Assembly (NCBI GenBank): GCA_040954595.2
Contig: CM082588.2
Coordinates: forward strand, 9,982,001 to 10,046,000
Direction: 5' to 3'
DNA from: Balanoglossus misakiensis
Lineage: Eukaryota; Hemichordata
Length of the DNA stretch: 64,000 nt
A program made the position numbers and the translations under genes. Position 1 is the first letter of the stretch. Every line of letters begins with the position of its first letter. Under the pieces are notes generated by a model that was given only the letters and a program-made list of their open reading frames with translations, was not told the DNA's origin and did not search any database. This document shows, piece after piece, positions 33,361 through 47,500 of the stretch.

Positions 33361-33745
33361 ATGATGCTGGAGGTGACACATGACAGAGAAGTGGATCCGC
33401 GTTGTCAACACAGATGCCAGCATTCAAAAGGGGAGTGCCACCTGCTAAAATCAACTCATCTGCTGTTGGCCCATTTTACCTGTGGCAACTGTTCAGAGGA
33501 GACAACGTTTATTCCGTGCAAGCCAACACGCAATGTTGGGGTCTACCTGTCAACACAGATGCAAGCATTCATGTGAGTGAGTATCAGGACTGACCTTGTA
33601 TTTGCTGAATAATTCATAATGCCTATTTTAGAATTCTTAGAGGCATTTGGAGTTCATTGCCTGGTCAACCAAACTACACCCCTTAACAGCTGAAACAAAA
33701 TGCGTATTGTGTTCATTCATTCATTGCATCAATATATATAGGCAA
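33361..33745. repeat. diverged single satellite monomer (progenitor-like)
   Basis: Aligns with the short satellite monomer in order: 'AACTCATCTGCTGT', 'CACAGATGCCAGCATTC', 'GTGAGTGAGT', 'CCTATTTTAGAATTCTTAG', 'TTCATTCATTCATTGC' and 'ATCAATATAT', but with many substitutions and extra sequence. It lacks the 179-bp MITE-like segment. It is much more diverged than any array monomer, so it is an outgroup copy. Confidence 0.75.
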
Positions 33746-34048
33746 CATGAGTATCAAGTAGCACTATTTGTTTACGATTGTATTCATGAAAACTTCCCAC
33801 TAACAATTCCACAGTTAATATTGAACACATTTATCCAACAAGGTCAAAAGAAAAAGGGAATCTTCTGGTTCCAAAATACGCCACAAATGTGGGTCAACAT
33901 ACAGTGAAATATTATGGTGCTCAAATATGCAACATATCAAATCTGTCTCATCAAAGTCATGCTTTAAAAAAGAATTGAAAAGGTATTATTTATCCATTTG
34001 ACTGCTGTATTTTCAGAAGGAAAACAAACTGAATTTGGTTTTTCATGT
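33746..34048. other. spacer before second satellite block
   Basis: AT-rich unique sequence. A weak + strand open frame (33647-33907) runs through it but shows no family feature. Satellite homology resumes inside a monomer at about 34049. Confidence 0.4.
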
Positions 34049-34929
34049 ACAAATATTTTCTGTAAAATAGACATTTAATTGGCAAGCCGTCCTGCATCAA
34101 TTATTAATTGTGTACATGCACTAAAGCGCCCTCACTGCTGGGTGTGTTGTATGGTCTTTAACCCTGTTTCAAATTAGAGTACTTTCTGCAATTTCAAGAC
34201 AGATCTTACGTGCCATTGGAGAGCTCCATTGACTGGTCATTCATACTGTTTTCATTCATTCATTGCGGCATCAATATATTTTATCTATTCTAGCCAAAGA
34301 GCTTGGCACCTGTTGAAATGAACTCATCTGCTGTGGGCCAGTTTATTGGTGGCAGTTGAGCTGAGGAGAGCACCTTCCTTCCCGGCACGCCACCAAGTAA
34401 AGTTCCACGCCGCCCACCACAGATGCCAGCATTCATTCATGCGAGTGAGTGTAATTGCAAATTTGCCTATTCTAGATTCTTACGTGCCATTGGAGAGCTC
34501 CATTGACTGGTCATTCATACTGTTTTCATTCATTCATTGCGGCATCAATATATTTTATCTATTCTAGCCAAAGAGCTTGGCACCTGTTGAAATGAACTCA
34601 TCTGCTGTGGGCCAGTTTATTGGTGGCAGTTGAGCTGAGGAGAGCACCTTCCTTCCCGGCACGCCACCAAGTAAAGTTCCACGCCGCCCACCACAGATGC
34701 CAGCATTCATTCATGCGAGTGAGTGTAATTGCAAATTTGCCTATTCTAGATCTGTAATGGAAATGGAGAAAGTACCTTATATTTTCTGTAAAATAGACAT
34801 TTAATTGGCAAGCCGTCCTGCATCAATTATTAATTGTGTACATGCACTAAAGCGCCCTCACTGCTGGGTGTGTTGTATGGTCTTTAACCCTGTTTCAAAT
34901 TAGAGTACTTTCTGCAATTTCAAGACAGA
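34049..34929. repeat. second satellite block, same family and orientation
   Basis: Partial long monomer, then a short monomer (junction CTAGATTCTTACG at about 34472), then the 179-bp MITE-like unit ending exactly at ACAGA (34929). Sequence is nearly identical to the main array 8 kb to the left. The block stops at the TATACTTATATA repeat. Confidence 0.95.
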
Positions 34930-35096
34930 TATACTTATATACTTATATACTTATATATTAGATGAAACACCGAAAAAGGTATCAACTAGTTAGTGATTTT
35001 AGCCCGTGATTGCAATGTTTGATTGAAACGCGAAAAGCTGATCGATAGCTCTACATTGTGGTCTCCGAGGTCAAAGGTTGGCCGGTCATGGCGATA

Positions 35097-35286
35097 CCAT
35101 TATTAAAATAGGGGCCAGTCATCAAAACGTAAGTGAGCCAAAAAACTACAGGTCAGATAAATTGTTTTCTCGTAAATTCAACATTAGAATCAAATTTGGC
35201 GTTGGAAACAAACGGCGGGTCGCCAGTTCCTGGTCTGGAGGCTGGTAGAGTCACGTCTTGAAGACTGGCCCCTATTTTAATAATGG
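35097..35286. repeat. fold-back element, 34-bp inverted arms
   Basis: Arms 35097-35130 and 35253-35286 match with a few substitutions (core TTATTAAAATAGGGGCCAGT). They enclose about 120 bp. Probably a small non-autonomous transposon; no clear target duplication. Confidence 0.7.
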
Positions 35287-37943
35287 CATTCCAGCATATG
35301 TCTCTATACCCGAATCGACAATTAACATTACAGGACAGCTGACGGATATAAAATTTATACTTTATAGAGAGGAACAAATTCAGACTTAAACATACTTTAT
35401 ATGTTTGTATTTTACAGCTGGGATACTTTTCTGTGCGTAAAGATAAACACTGGTCGCAATAAATGACGTCGAGTGGTTTCAGTTGAATTCCATTTGTGCG
35501 AGGCAGGTGTGGACAGCATGCAAAGCGGCGTTGTTATTGGCGCGGTTCCTTTAAAGTGTTTTACTCTGTCATTCAGCGAGTTTTCTGACCGCGTATGAAG
35601 TTCGGTGTCCAGTGGCGTTGACGGCGTGTCATTCAGAAATCTATGTTCAGTGTATTCAGTTCAAGACTGAAGTCAGCAAATGTTACAATTATTAGTTTGT
35701 TTGTGGAAGTTGGAAATGATGCAACAAGGATTCTTGAATGTATTCGAGATTTTAAAAAGAAGATGTAGTGCTCTAAAGGGCCATTGTGACGACAATATTT
35801 TGCCCAACAGCTGTATAAACTGTTGCTCACGATAATTCCTGACTTTATCGCGGTCTGGTTGAAAAATGTTTGTATGTTACTTGATTGTGGTGGAGTGTTT
35901 TTCTGCCGACTAAACAAACATTCTGTGCCATATATTAAGTGTGTTGAGTGGTTTCCGCCAAAGTCTATACGCATAAAGTCAATAGATTAAACAGTATTTA
36001 ATCGTTAAGAGATGCCCCCCCCCCCCGTTACGCTTATACATTTCAACACATATATGCACAAACGAATGGACAATTTGCATTACAAAACAGCTGGTAAAAT
36101 TCATACTTGCATTTTATAGAGAAGAAAAAACTTAAAAGACTTAAACTTATATGCTGATAGTTTACAGCAGGGGTATTTTGTGTGTGTAAAGGTAAACACT
36201 AATAGCAATAAATGACGTCGAGTGGTTTCGGTTGAATTCCATTTGTGCAAGGCAGTGGTGGACAGCAATAAACCATGCAAAGTAGCGCTGTTATCAATGC
36301 GGTTTCCATAAAGTTGTCTGCTCCGTCATTCAGCGAGTATTCTGACTGTGTATGCAGGTCGACATCCAGTGGCTTTGACGGCGTGGCATTCGGCGGTAAG
36401 TGTAATAAGACTAAAGTTAGCTAATTTGCCAATTATTACTTTGTATGTAGGAATTAATGTTTTGAAATGATGCCACGAGTCTTCTTGAATTTAATTGACA
36501 TTATAAAATGCTGATGTTGGCTGGCAAAAGTAAATTCTCAGTTAATATCCTGAACATCTAAAAGAGTATTGCAATGAATGATCATTGTAATTTGTGGACA
36601 TTATTTGCTTTATTTTTGTTTTAAAAGAACAAGTTCACATTGCATTGCGACACTTTGTATTTAGTTTGCAAAGTGGTTAGACGTACGTAGTTTTGGAAGC
36701 AAAGCGGACAAAATACGGCTACATACAAGACACTTGACTATTCTGACACGCGATTCTGTTGACAGTACAGTGTGTCCTCGATGCAATCTACTGTGTACTC
36801 ACACTCATGAATCTACTTAACGTGTCAGGATTTACTGTTTTACTTGTTCGAGCACAGTCATCACTGCTCGACTGAGCTTGTCAAGAAAGCCGAAACGGAG
36901 TAGCACAAAACCCCAAATCAATCATGCAACATTCACGTAAGACAGCGATCTGCAGTCGAAATAGAATAGTACTGGACAAGTAACGGTTTAATTTATATGT
37001 GGACACATTTGTGAGACGTACATTCTGATTGGCTTCGTTTCGTCAACTCTGTAACTGGCCGATGAATGATTGATTAATTCTAAATATGAGAAATAAAACA
37101 TTGTCTCTTCTGGCAACGCAGAAACTGTACAAGGGGATGGGGAATAGTTTACGTCAATGTGTTGAATGCAAAACAGCTGTATGAATTCTAGCTCATGAAA
37201 ATCCTGACTTTATCGCGATCTGGTTGAGAGGTGTTTTTCTATCCTGCTTGATTGTGAGTTTGAATGGCGGAGTATTTCTCTACCAACTAAAACATTCTGT
37301 GCTATAAAATGTGTTGAGTGGTTTCGGTATGCCATAAAGCCAAAACAATAAACAGTATACATGTATTTAATCTTTAAGACCCGAAGTAAATTTCTTCTGA
37401 TTACAAGCTGAATAGATTGTTTGTATGACAATTAATTTCGAAACGGATTCCACGGATCGGAATATCCACAAAAACAATTCTTGATGTACATATAATGCCA
37501 AACATCATAGCTGAAAGGTCACTTTACTCCTTTACCTCGTACCACTGAGAGAGCGCTGATAACAGCAATCAAATCAATATTGGCTGACAATTTTATGAAT
37601 ACTGGTCTTGGTTTTAATAAATCCTAGTCGAAAAGGATTAATGCGAATGAACGGTGCTGATAAAGATGACAGAATTAACACTGGTACACATGCAATCTCA
37701 CTGACTCCAAATAAAATCAGATGAAGGTGTTGATGAAGGCCATTCTCTATGACAATAATAACTGCAAGCAATTGCTTATCTACATTACACGTGTTAGGGC
37801 GTTGAATCCGATTGACTCGTTAGCGACAAGAGGGAGGACAACAGTAGTACAGGGATGGAAATCAAAAATTGGATTTACCCGTCTAAAACTGTTAGTCAAT
37901 GTGGGTCTTATGATTTATGGATATTATATGTAAACTTGAATTA

Positions 37944-38511
37944 AGCAATAACCCCCGCCGCAGGCGGGTATACACGAGATTTGGGTACAATTCGAGACAT
38001 ATAGCACGAGCCGTCAGGCGAGTGCTATATGGAGCGAATTGTACCCAAATCGAGTGTATACCCGACTGAGGCGGGGGTTATTGCTATTACATTATATCAA
38101 CAACTGTTTTTGTGGCATATCAGTGTCATTTTCTTACCGAAACGGTGTCAGAAAGAGAAATTACGATCGTGAACCAACATGGCGACGACGAATGTAAACA
38201 CGAGCGGCCGGGATCGAGCATTAAACATGAAGCAGACGACAAAAAGTGACAAGACGGGCATCGCGCGTGGCAAAGCGACAAATATATCCACAGAGCAGTT
38301 CCAAAATAAAACGTCCGTTAATTCAACATTATTTTTGTTTTATTTATTTGGTTTAAACACGCGCGACTGTGGTTTAGCCCACATTTTGCTGCCGTATGCT
38401 AGTTCAGGGGCCCGTTTTACCACTGCTAGCCATGGTAAAACAGTATTTTACCATTGCTGGATTCAGCTCTCGTCCAATCAGAATCGCGGATGGTAGCATG
38501 ATATAATATAA
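37944..38511. mobile_element. insertion with 64-bp-arm hairpin, defined by empty paralogue
   Basis: The duplicate of this locus near 49175-49190 lacks about 568 bp found here, so this is an insertion. It starts with a hairpin whose arms (37944-38007 and 38022-38085) are near-perfect inverted repeats around a 14-base loop, beginning AGCAATAACCCCCGCC. AT-rich sequences at 38086-38099 and 38498-38513 are also inverted to one another. AATTA borders both edges as a possible short target duplication. The rest holds a 105-codon frame (38179-38496) with no recognised family. Confidence 0.65.
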
Positions 38512-41500
38512 TTAGCCTTCTTCAAGTTGGCGTTTATCCGTTATACGACTTAGTTCATGTTTAAGTTATTTTTTTTTTCAATACACGCGCGGTTATCCAA
38601 CGTGTGACAAAAAAAACTGAGAAGTCCCGGTCTCTCATGACGACATTTTATTTACAATTTTTCTGGTTACACGTATTTAACCTTTTCGCTGATTTGTTGT
38701 AAACTAACTTTTTATGAGCAGCAGGTCCTAGCTTGAGATTAACACATGTTGAAATACATGCCTGTGTTACTTTGTAGTCATTCTGATAATGCGTCTATAA
38801 ACATGGCAGACCGGAGTCATGCAATATAAATGAATGATGACCTCTGACCCGACATGAGTTCCTTCAAGGTGACGCAGGTATGGCGCCAGCCTTTCACAAT
38901 ATATGTGACAGCTGGGCTGACATAGCTATATAATGTGCTGTAGACACAATTTCGTCTGACTGGGCCTGCAATTTAGGCCTGTCCTGGCCCAATTTTCTAA
39001 AAAATAATACCCCTTGAAATACAATATTCTACTCAATATGTCATGATTGACTGTATACTTGTTCGAGCGGTGTCCTTTTGACAGTCAGACCTGAGCGACT
39101 CTACTGAAGTCTCCGGATAATAAGCGGACACGAGCAAAAGGATTTACACACGGTCACTCCTCGACTGTTATTTACACCATCGCCGAAACGGAGCAGCGAA
39201 TCACCAAACACTCACGCAGGACAGCGATCTGTAGTAGAAAAAAATAATACCAATCGGCAAGGCAAAGTAACTGTTAAAATTTGCATTTCGATACATTTAT
39301 GAGACGCACGTTCTGATTGGTTCTATTTCGCCAGCGCTCGAATAGTCTAGAAGTTGTGATGTAACTAGCGCCCCCTTGTAGTCAATCACATAAACCGAAC
39401 ACTGGTGATTGGGCGTTACATTATAGTAAAGGTGGGGCTAATTAAAAATTTAACCCATCCTTAATTACACTCATGTATATCATTTGTCCAATCCTAACAG
39501 TGTGGAATTGACTTCAGAGGGTCGCTAGTTACATCACAATTCCCAGGTTTTATTGGGCCAGTGGCATGTAGTAGCATGCATGACTCTAGACATAATTTTG
39601 AAAGCAAAGCGGACAAAATACGGCTAGATACTAAACTAGTATAATTAAAAACATGCGAAATAAACCACGGCCTCTTTTGGCAACTCAGAAACTGTTGCTC
39701 TAAAGGGGCCATGGTTGCGACAATATTTTGCCAACCTGCTATATAAAATGTAGCTCACGATAATTCCTGACTTTATCGCGAACTGGTTGAAAAATGTTTG
39801 TAGCTACTTGATTGTGGTGGGGTGTTTTTCTGCCGACTAAACAAACACTCTGTGCTATATATTAAGTGTGTTGAGTGGTTTCCGTCAAAGACTATACGCG
39901 TAAAGCCAATAGAACAAACAGTATTTAATCTTTAAGACCCAAAGTAAATTGCTTCTGATACGTACCTGTACATACCAAGCTGAACAGACAGCATGTCAAT
40001 AAACTTCAAAGTAAACTATCGGATTATCCAAAAAAAAAATACCTAGATCAACAATACCTAAAGAATAGTCACAGAAACCTCATGAATGGAAGGCCAAACT
40101 TATGTTCTTGTGTGGGCAGGGATGTCATTTACACTTCTTTACTTAGTACATGAGTGAGTGTGAATGCACTGATATGAACAACACTACAATCGATGTTGGT
40201 AATTAGGAACAATAGTCAAAGTTTACGTTTTAATTCTAAAAGTATGAATGCAGTTGAGCAGTGCTGATAACATTTACACACTAGACACTGATACACATGG
40301 AGTCTCACTGACTCCAACATGTAATCAGATGCAGGTGAAGGCCATTCTCTGTTGATAAGAGCAATAAAATTGATCGACACTTTTATGCCAACTGGCCAAT
40401 GTTTGCCTAAAAAATTTGCTAACGTGGGTCTTATACTGTTGTTCTTGTTAACTTTGCAAGCAGTTGACTAATAAAACATTAATCTTCGTTGCACATAGGA
40501 GGGCGTTGAATCCGATTGACTTGGTAGCGACAAGAGGGAGGACAACAGTAGTACAGGATTAGAAATCCAAACTTAGGCTGAACCGTCTAAACTTTTATCA
40601 ACGTGGGTCTTATACTGTTGTTCTTATCAGTGCGTTTGTTGTGGGTGACGTGTCAATTGCCCTTCTTTAAACATGTCTCAGCTCACAAATTATAGATTGA
40701 TGTTGATTTTTTTAGTTTATTAGTTTTTTAGTTTATAACTTTAGTCTCCATGTTTTTTCTGTTATCGCATGCATGCCCCTTTACGATAATGTGCATTTAC
40801 ACACGGCCCAATATTTTTGGATTTTGATTTGCCCTCTTTGAGGAAAAAAGAGTATTCGTGGACATGACATCGTTTATTCCTGTTTAAATAAATATAAACA
40901 TTTTGACCGACCCTAGACTTTAAAAACATGCGAAATAAACCACAGCCTCGTTTGGCAACTCAGAAACTGTTGCTCTGAAGGGGCCATGGTTGCGACAATA
41001 TTTTGCCAAACAGCTGTATGACCTGAGGCTCACCTGAGATTATCGCGATCTTGCTGAAAACAATGTTTGTAGCTATTTGATTGTGGTGGAGTGTTTTACT
41101 GCCGACTAAACAAACACCCTGTGCTATATATTAAGTGTGTTGAGTGGTTTCCGTCAAAGTCTATACGCGTAAAGCCAATAGAACAAACAGTATTTATTCT
41201 TTAAGACACAAAGCTCAACAGACAGCATGTCAATAAACTTCAAACTAAACCATCGGAATATCAAGAACAATAGTTACAGAAACCTCATGAATGGAAGGCC
41301 AAACTTATGACTTTTATAGTGGTCTTGTGTGGACAGGGATGTCATTTACACTTCTTTACATAGTACATGAAAGAGTGTGAACGCGCTGATATGAACAACA
41401 ATTCAATCGATGTTGGCTAATAGGAACCATAGTCAAAGTTAAAGTTTTAATTCTAAAAGTATGAATGCAGTTGAGCAGTGCTGATAACAGTTACACACAG

Positions 41501-44500
41501 GACACTGGTACACATGGAGTCTCACTGACTCCAACATGTAAGAAGGCCATTCTCTATTGATAAGAGCAATACAATTGACCGACATTTTTTGACAACTGGT
41601 CAATGTTAGGTCTTATACCGTTGTTCTTATCAGTGCGTGTATTGTGGTCTTGTGTCAATTTCGTTTCTTCGAACATGTCTAACCTCACAAATTCTAGATT
41701 TGAGAGCCTCATCACTCCCCCCCCCATTTGTGCTGAATTTATCTTCCCCATTTTTGTAATATCTCCAAATTCCAGGGATGACCCCCCCCCCCCCGCTATG
41801 CTAATACATTCCAACGCATATAGGTACAAAATAATCAACAATATGCAATACAAGAGAGCTGATAAAATTCATACTTGTTTTTTATAGAGAAGAACATTTT
41901 TAGACTTAAACTATTTCATGCTTATAGTTTACAGCTGGGGTATTTTGTGTGTGTAAAGGTAAACAGTAGTTGCAATAAATGTTGTCGAGTGGTTTCAGTT
42001 GAATTCCATCTGTGCGAGGCAGTGGTGAACAGCAATAAACCTTGCAAAGTGACGCTGTTATCAATGCGGTTCCTTTAAAGTTGTCTGCTCTGTCATTCAG
42101 CGAGTTTTCTGACCGTGTATACAGGTCGGTGTCCAGTGGCGTTGACGGTGTGCCATTAAGAAATCTATGTTGAGTGTATTCAGTTCAAGACTGAAGTCAG
42201 CTACAATTATTAGTTTGTTTGTGGAAGTTGGAAATGATACAACAAGGATTCTTGAATTTAGTCGAGATTTTAAAAAGAAGATGTAGTGCTCTAAAGGGGC
42301 CATTGTTGCGACAATATTTTGCCAAACAGCTGTGACCTGTAGCTCACGATAATTCCTGACTTTATCGCGATCTGGTTGAAAAATGTTTGTATGTTACTTG
42401 ATTGTGGTGGTGTGTTTTTCTGCCGACTAAACAAACATTCTGTGCTATATATTAAGTGTGTTGAGTGGTTTCTGTCAAAGTCTATACGCGTAAGGCCAAT
42501 AGAACAAACATCATTTAATCTTTACGACCCAAATTAAACTGCTTCTAATACGTACCTGTACATACCAAGCTGAACAGACAGCATACCAATAAACTTCAAA
42601 CTAAACCACCAGAATATCGAAAACAACAATACCTAAAGAATAGTCACAGAAACCTCATGAATGGAAGGCCAAACTTATGACTTTTATAGTGGTCTTGTGT
42701 GGACAGGGACTTCTTTACATGGTACATGAAAGAGTGTAAACGCACTGATATGAACAACAATTCAATCGATGTTGGCTAATATGAACAAGAGTCAAAGTTT
42801 AAGTTTTAATTTTAAAATTATGAATGCAGTTGAGCAGTGCTGATAACAGTTACACACTGGACACTGGTACACATGGAGTCTCACTGACTCCAACATGTAA
42901 TCAGATGCAGAAGAAGGCCATTCTCTGTTGATAAGAGTTATACAATTGGCCGACAGTTTTTGACAACTGGTCAATGTTAGGTCTTATACCGCTGTTCTTA
43001 TCAGTGCGTGTATTGTGGTCTTGTGTCAATTTCCTTTCTTCAAGCTACGTGATTGTGGTGGAGTGTTTCTCTGCCGTCTAAACAAACATTCTGTGCTATA
43101 TCTTAAGTGTGTTCAGTGGTTTCCGTCAAAGTCTATACGCATAAAGTCAATAGATTAAACTGTATTTAGATGCCCCCCCCCCCCGCTACGCTAATACATT
43201 CCAACACATATATGCAGAAAAGAATTGACAATTTGCATTACAAAACTGCTGGTAAAACTCAAACTTGCATTTTATAGAGAAGAAAAAACTTTACACTTAA
43301 GCGTTATATGCTTATAGTTTACAGCAGGGGTATTCTGTGTGTGTAAAGGTAAACACTAGTTGCAATAAATGACGTCGAGTGGTTTCGGTTGAATTTCATT
43401 TGTGCGAGGCAGTGGTGGACAGCAATAAACCATGCAAAGCGGCGTTGTTATCAATGCGGTTCCTTTAAAGTTGTCTGCTCTGTCATACAGCGAGTATTCT
43501 GACCGTGTATGCAGGTCGACGTCTAGTGGCTTTGACGGCGTGTCATTCAGAACTCGGCGGTAAGCGTAATAAGACTAAAGTTAGCTAATTTACCAATTAT
43601 TAGTTTGTATGTAGGAATTAATATTTTGAAATGATGCCACAAGCCTTCTTGAATTTAATTGACATTATAAAATGATGATTGGCTGGCAAAAGTAAATTCT
43701 CAGTTTATATCATGAACATCTAAAACATTATTGTAACGAATGATCATTGCAATTATTTTTGTTTTCAAAGAACAGTTCACAGTGCATTGCGACACTTTTT
43801 GTTTACGTTGCAAAGTGGTGCACCCCTTACAGAAAGTTCCATAGATTTTCCATAATGTATTAATTGCAATTTTTTTACAACATTAACGATAATCGAACGA
43901 AAATCTACCGAAGATCTGAGGACTTTTTCCGTGGCCATGTAGCCACGCAATCCTGTAGACAGTGCAGTGTGTCCTCGATGTAATCTTCTGTGGAACATAT
44001 GTGTACTCACACTCATGAAGCTACTCAACGTGTCAGGATTTACCGTTGTACTTGTTCGAGCACTGTCATCACTGCTCGACTGAGCTTGCCAAGAAAACGG
44101 AGTAGCACAAAACCCCAAATCAATCATGCAACATTCACGTAAGACAGCGATGTGTAGTCGAAATAGAATAGTACTGGCTCCGTTTCGTCAACTCTGTAAC
44201 TGGCCGATGAATGATTGATTAATTCTAAACATGAGAAATAAAACATGGGGTGGGGAATAATTTACGTCAATGTGTTGAATGCAAAACGGCTGTATGAATT
44301 CTAGCTCATGATAATTCTGACATTATCACGATCTTTTTGAGAAGTGTTTCTATCCTGCTTGATTGTGTGCTTGAATGGTGGAGTATTTCTCTACCAACTG
44401 TGTTGAGTGGTTTCGGTATGCCATAAAGCCAATACAATAAACAGTATACATGTATTTAATCTTTAAGACCCGAAGTAAATTTCTTCTGATTACAAGCTGA

Positions 44501-47500
44501 ATAAATTGTTTGTATGACAATTAATTTCAAAACGGATTCCACGGATCGGAATATCCACAACAACAATTCTTGATGTACATATAGTCCAAAACATCATAGC
44601 TGAAAGGTCAAATTTACGAATACATTTTATAGTGGTCATGTCACAAATATCCCCCATACTCCTTTACTTTGTACCACTGAGAGAGCGCTGATAACAGCAA
44701 TAAAATCAATATTGGCTGACAATTTTATGAATACTGGTCTTGGTTTCAATAAATTCTAGTCTAAAAGGATTAATGCGAATTAACGGTGCTGATAAAGATA
44801 ATTAACACTGGTCCACATGCAATCTCACTGACTCCAATTATAATCAGATAAAGGTGTTGATGAAGGCCATTCTCTATGACAATAATAACTGCAAGCAATT
44901 GCCAAGCAAACTGTTATCTACATTACACGCGTTAGGACTCCAAATGAAATCAGATGCAGATTTTGCAAGCAGTTGACTAATAAAACATTTATCTTCGTTG
45001 CACATAGGAGGGCGTTGAATACAACAGTAGTACAGGATTAGAAATCCAAACTTAGGCTGAACTGTCTAAACTTTTGTCAACGTGGGTCTTATACTGTTTT
45101 TCTTATCAGTGCGTTTGGTGTGGGTGACGTGTCAATTGCCCTTCTTTAAACACGTCTCAGCTCACAAATTCTAGATTGATGTTGATTTGTTTTAGTTTAT
45201 TAGTTTTTTAGTTTATAACTTTAGTCTCCATGTTTTTTCTGTTATCGCATGCATGCCCCTTTACGATAATATGCATTTACACACGGCCACATTTATTTTT
45301 ATTTTGATTTGCCCTCTTCCAGGAAAAAAGAGTATTCGTGAACATGACATCGTTTATTCCTGTTTAAATAAATATGAACATTTTGACCGAACGTAAACGT
45401 TAAAAACCAGAATATTGAAAACAACAATACCTAAAGAATAGTCACAGAAACCTCATTAATTGAAGGCCAAACTTGTGTTCTTGTGTGGACAGGGGTGTCA
45501 TTTACACTTCTTTACATAGTACATGAAAGAGTGTAAACGCGCTGATATGAACAACAATTCAATCGATGTTGGCTAATAGGAACCATAGTCAAAGTTAAAT
45601 TAATTCTAACAGTATGAATGCAGTTGAGCAGTGCTGATAACAATTACACACTTAACACTGGTACACATGGAGTCTCACTGACTCCAACATGTAAGAAGGC
45701 CATTCTCTATTGATAAGAGCAATACAATTGACCGACATTTTTTGACAACTGGTCAATGTTAGGTCTTATACCGCTGTTCTTATCAGTGCGTGTATTGTGG
45801 TCTTGTGTCAATTTCCTTTCTTCGAACATGTCTAACCTCACAGATTTTAGATTTGAGAGCCTCATCACCCCCCCCCCCATTTGTGCTGAATTTATCTTCC
45901 CCATTTTTGTAATATCTCCAAATTCCAGGGCTGACCCCCCCCCCCCCGCTATGCTAATACATTCCAACACATATAGGTACAAAAGAATCAACAATATGCA
46001 TTACAAGACAGCTGATAAAATTCATACTTGTTTTTTTATAGAGAAGAACATTGTTAGACTTAAACTTTTTCTGCTTATAGTTTACAGCTGAGGTATTTTG
46101 TGTGTGTAAAGGTAAACAGTAGTTGCAATAAATGTCGTCGAGTGGTTTCAGTTGAATTCCATTTGTGTGGGGCAGTGGTGAACAGCAATAAACCATGCAA
46201 AGTGGCGCTGTTATCAATGCGGTTCCTTTAAAGTTGTCTGCTCTGTCATTTAAGTTTTCTGATCGTGTATGCAGGTCGGTGTCCAGTGGCGTTGACGGCC
46301 TGTCATTAAGAAATCTATGTTGAGTTTATTCAGTTCAAGACTGCATGAAGTCAGCTAATGTTACAATTATTAGTTTGTTTGTGGAAGTTGGAAATGATGC
46401 AACAAGGATTCTTGAATTTATTCGAGATTTTAAAAAGAAGATGGAGTGCTCTAAAGGGGCCATTGTTGCGACAATATTTTGCCAAACAGTTGTATGACGT
46501 GTAGCTCACGATAATTCCTGACTTTATCGTGATCTGGTTGAAAAAGTTTGTATGTTACTTGATTGTGGTGGAGTGTTTTTCTGCCGACTAAACAAACATT
46601 CTGTGCTATATATTAAGTGTGTTGAGTGGTTTCCGCCAAAGTCTATACGCATAAAGCCAATAGATTAAACAGTATTTAGTCCTATAGTATTTAATCTTTA
46701 AGAGATGCCCCCCCCCCGTTACGCTAATACATTCCAACACATATATGCACAAAAGAATGGACAATTTGCATTACAAAACAGCTGGTAAAATCCATACTTG
46801 CATTTTGTAGACAAGAAAAAACTTTAGACATAAAATTTATGTGCTGATAGATTACAGCGGGGGTATTTTGTGTGTGTAAAGGTTAATACTAGTTGCAATA
46901 AATGACGTCGAGTGGTTTCGGTTGAATTCCATTTGTGCAAGGCAGTGGTGGACAGCAATAAACCATGCAAGGTGACGCTGTTATCAATGCGGTTCCTTTA
47001 ATGTTGTCTGCTCTGTCATACAGCGACTATTCTGACCGTGTATGCAGGTCGACGTCCAGTGGCTTTGACGGCGTGTCATTCAGAACTCGGCGGTAAGTGT
47101 AATAAGACAAAAGTTAGCTAATTTACCAATTATTGCTTTGTATGTAGGAATTAATGTTTTGAAATGATGCAACGAGTCTTGAATTTAATTGACATTATAA
47201 AAAGATGATGTTGGCTGGCAAAAGTAAATTCTCAGTTAATATCCTGAACATCTAAAACAGTATTGCAATGAATGATCATTGTAATTTGTGGACGTATTTG
47301 CTTCACATTGCAGTTCACATTGCATTGCGACACTTTGTGTTTACTTTGCAAAGTGGTTAGACGTACGTAGTTTTGGAAGCAAAGCGGACAAAATACAGCT
47401 AGATACTAGATACTTGACTATTCTGACACGCGATTCTGTAGACAGTACAGTGTGTCCTCGATGCAATCTACTGTAGAACATATGTGTACTCACAGTCATG

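Larger units (their letters stand above)
18617..34941. mobile_element. candidate 16.3-kb composite mobile element
   Basis: An exact 12-bp direct repeat, TATACTTATATA, occurs at 18617-18628 and 34930-34941. Between them the block begins TCTGTAATGG and ends TTTCAAGACAGA. The outermost 25 bases are inverted copies at 20 of 25 positions, with perfect TCTGT/ACAGA tips. The interior holds satellite arrays at both ends, transposase, SET-domain and His-Me endonuclease genes. The same two tips bound a 179-bp unit repeated within the satellite, so the ends could belong to one solo MITE into which everything else grew. The flanking repeat is AT-rich and the right flank is a TATACTTA microsatellite, which weakens its value. 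Confidence 0.35.

Noticed and set aside
41554-41853. Minus-strand frame conserved at 45707-45994
   Set aside because: Conservation reflects the duplication of the whole noncoding block, and the frame crosses a G tract. No motif or splice support.
43777-44127. 116-codon minus-strand frame in the repeat field
   Set aside because: Other copies of the same repeat (for example 36.6-36.9 kb and 47.3-47.6 kb) do not keep the frame open.
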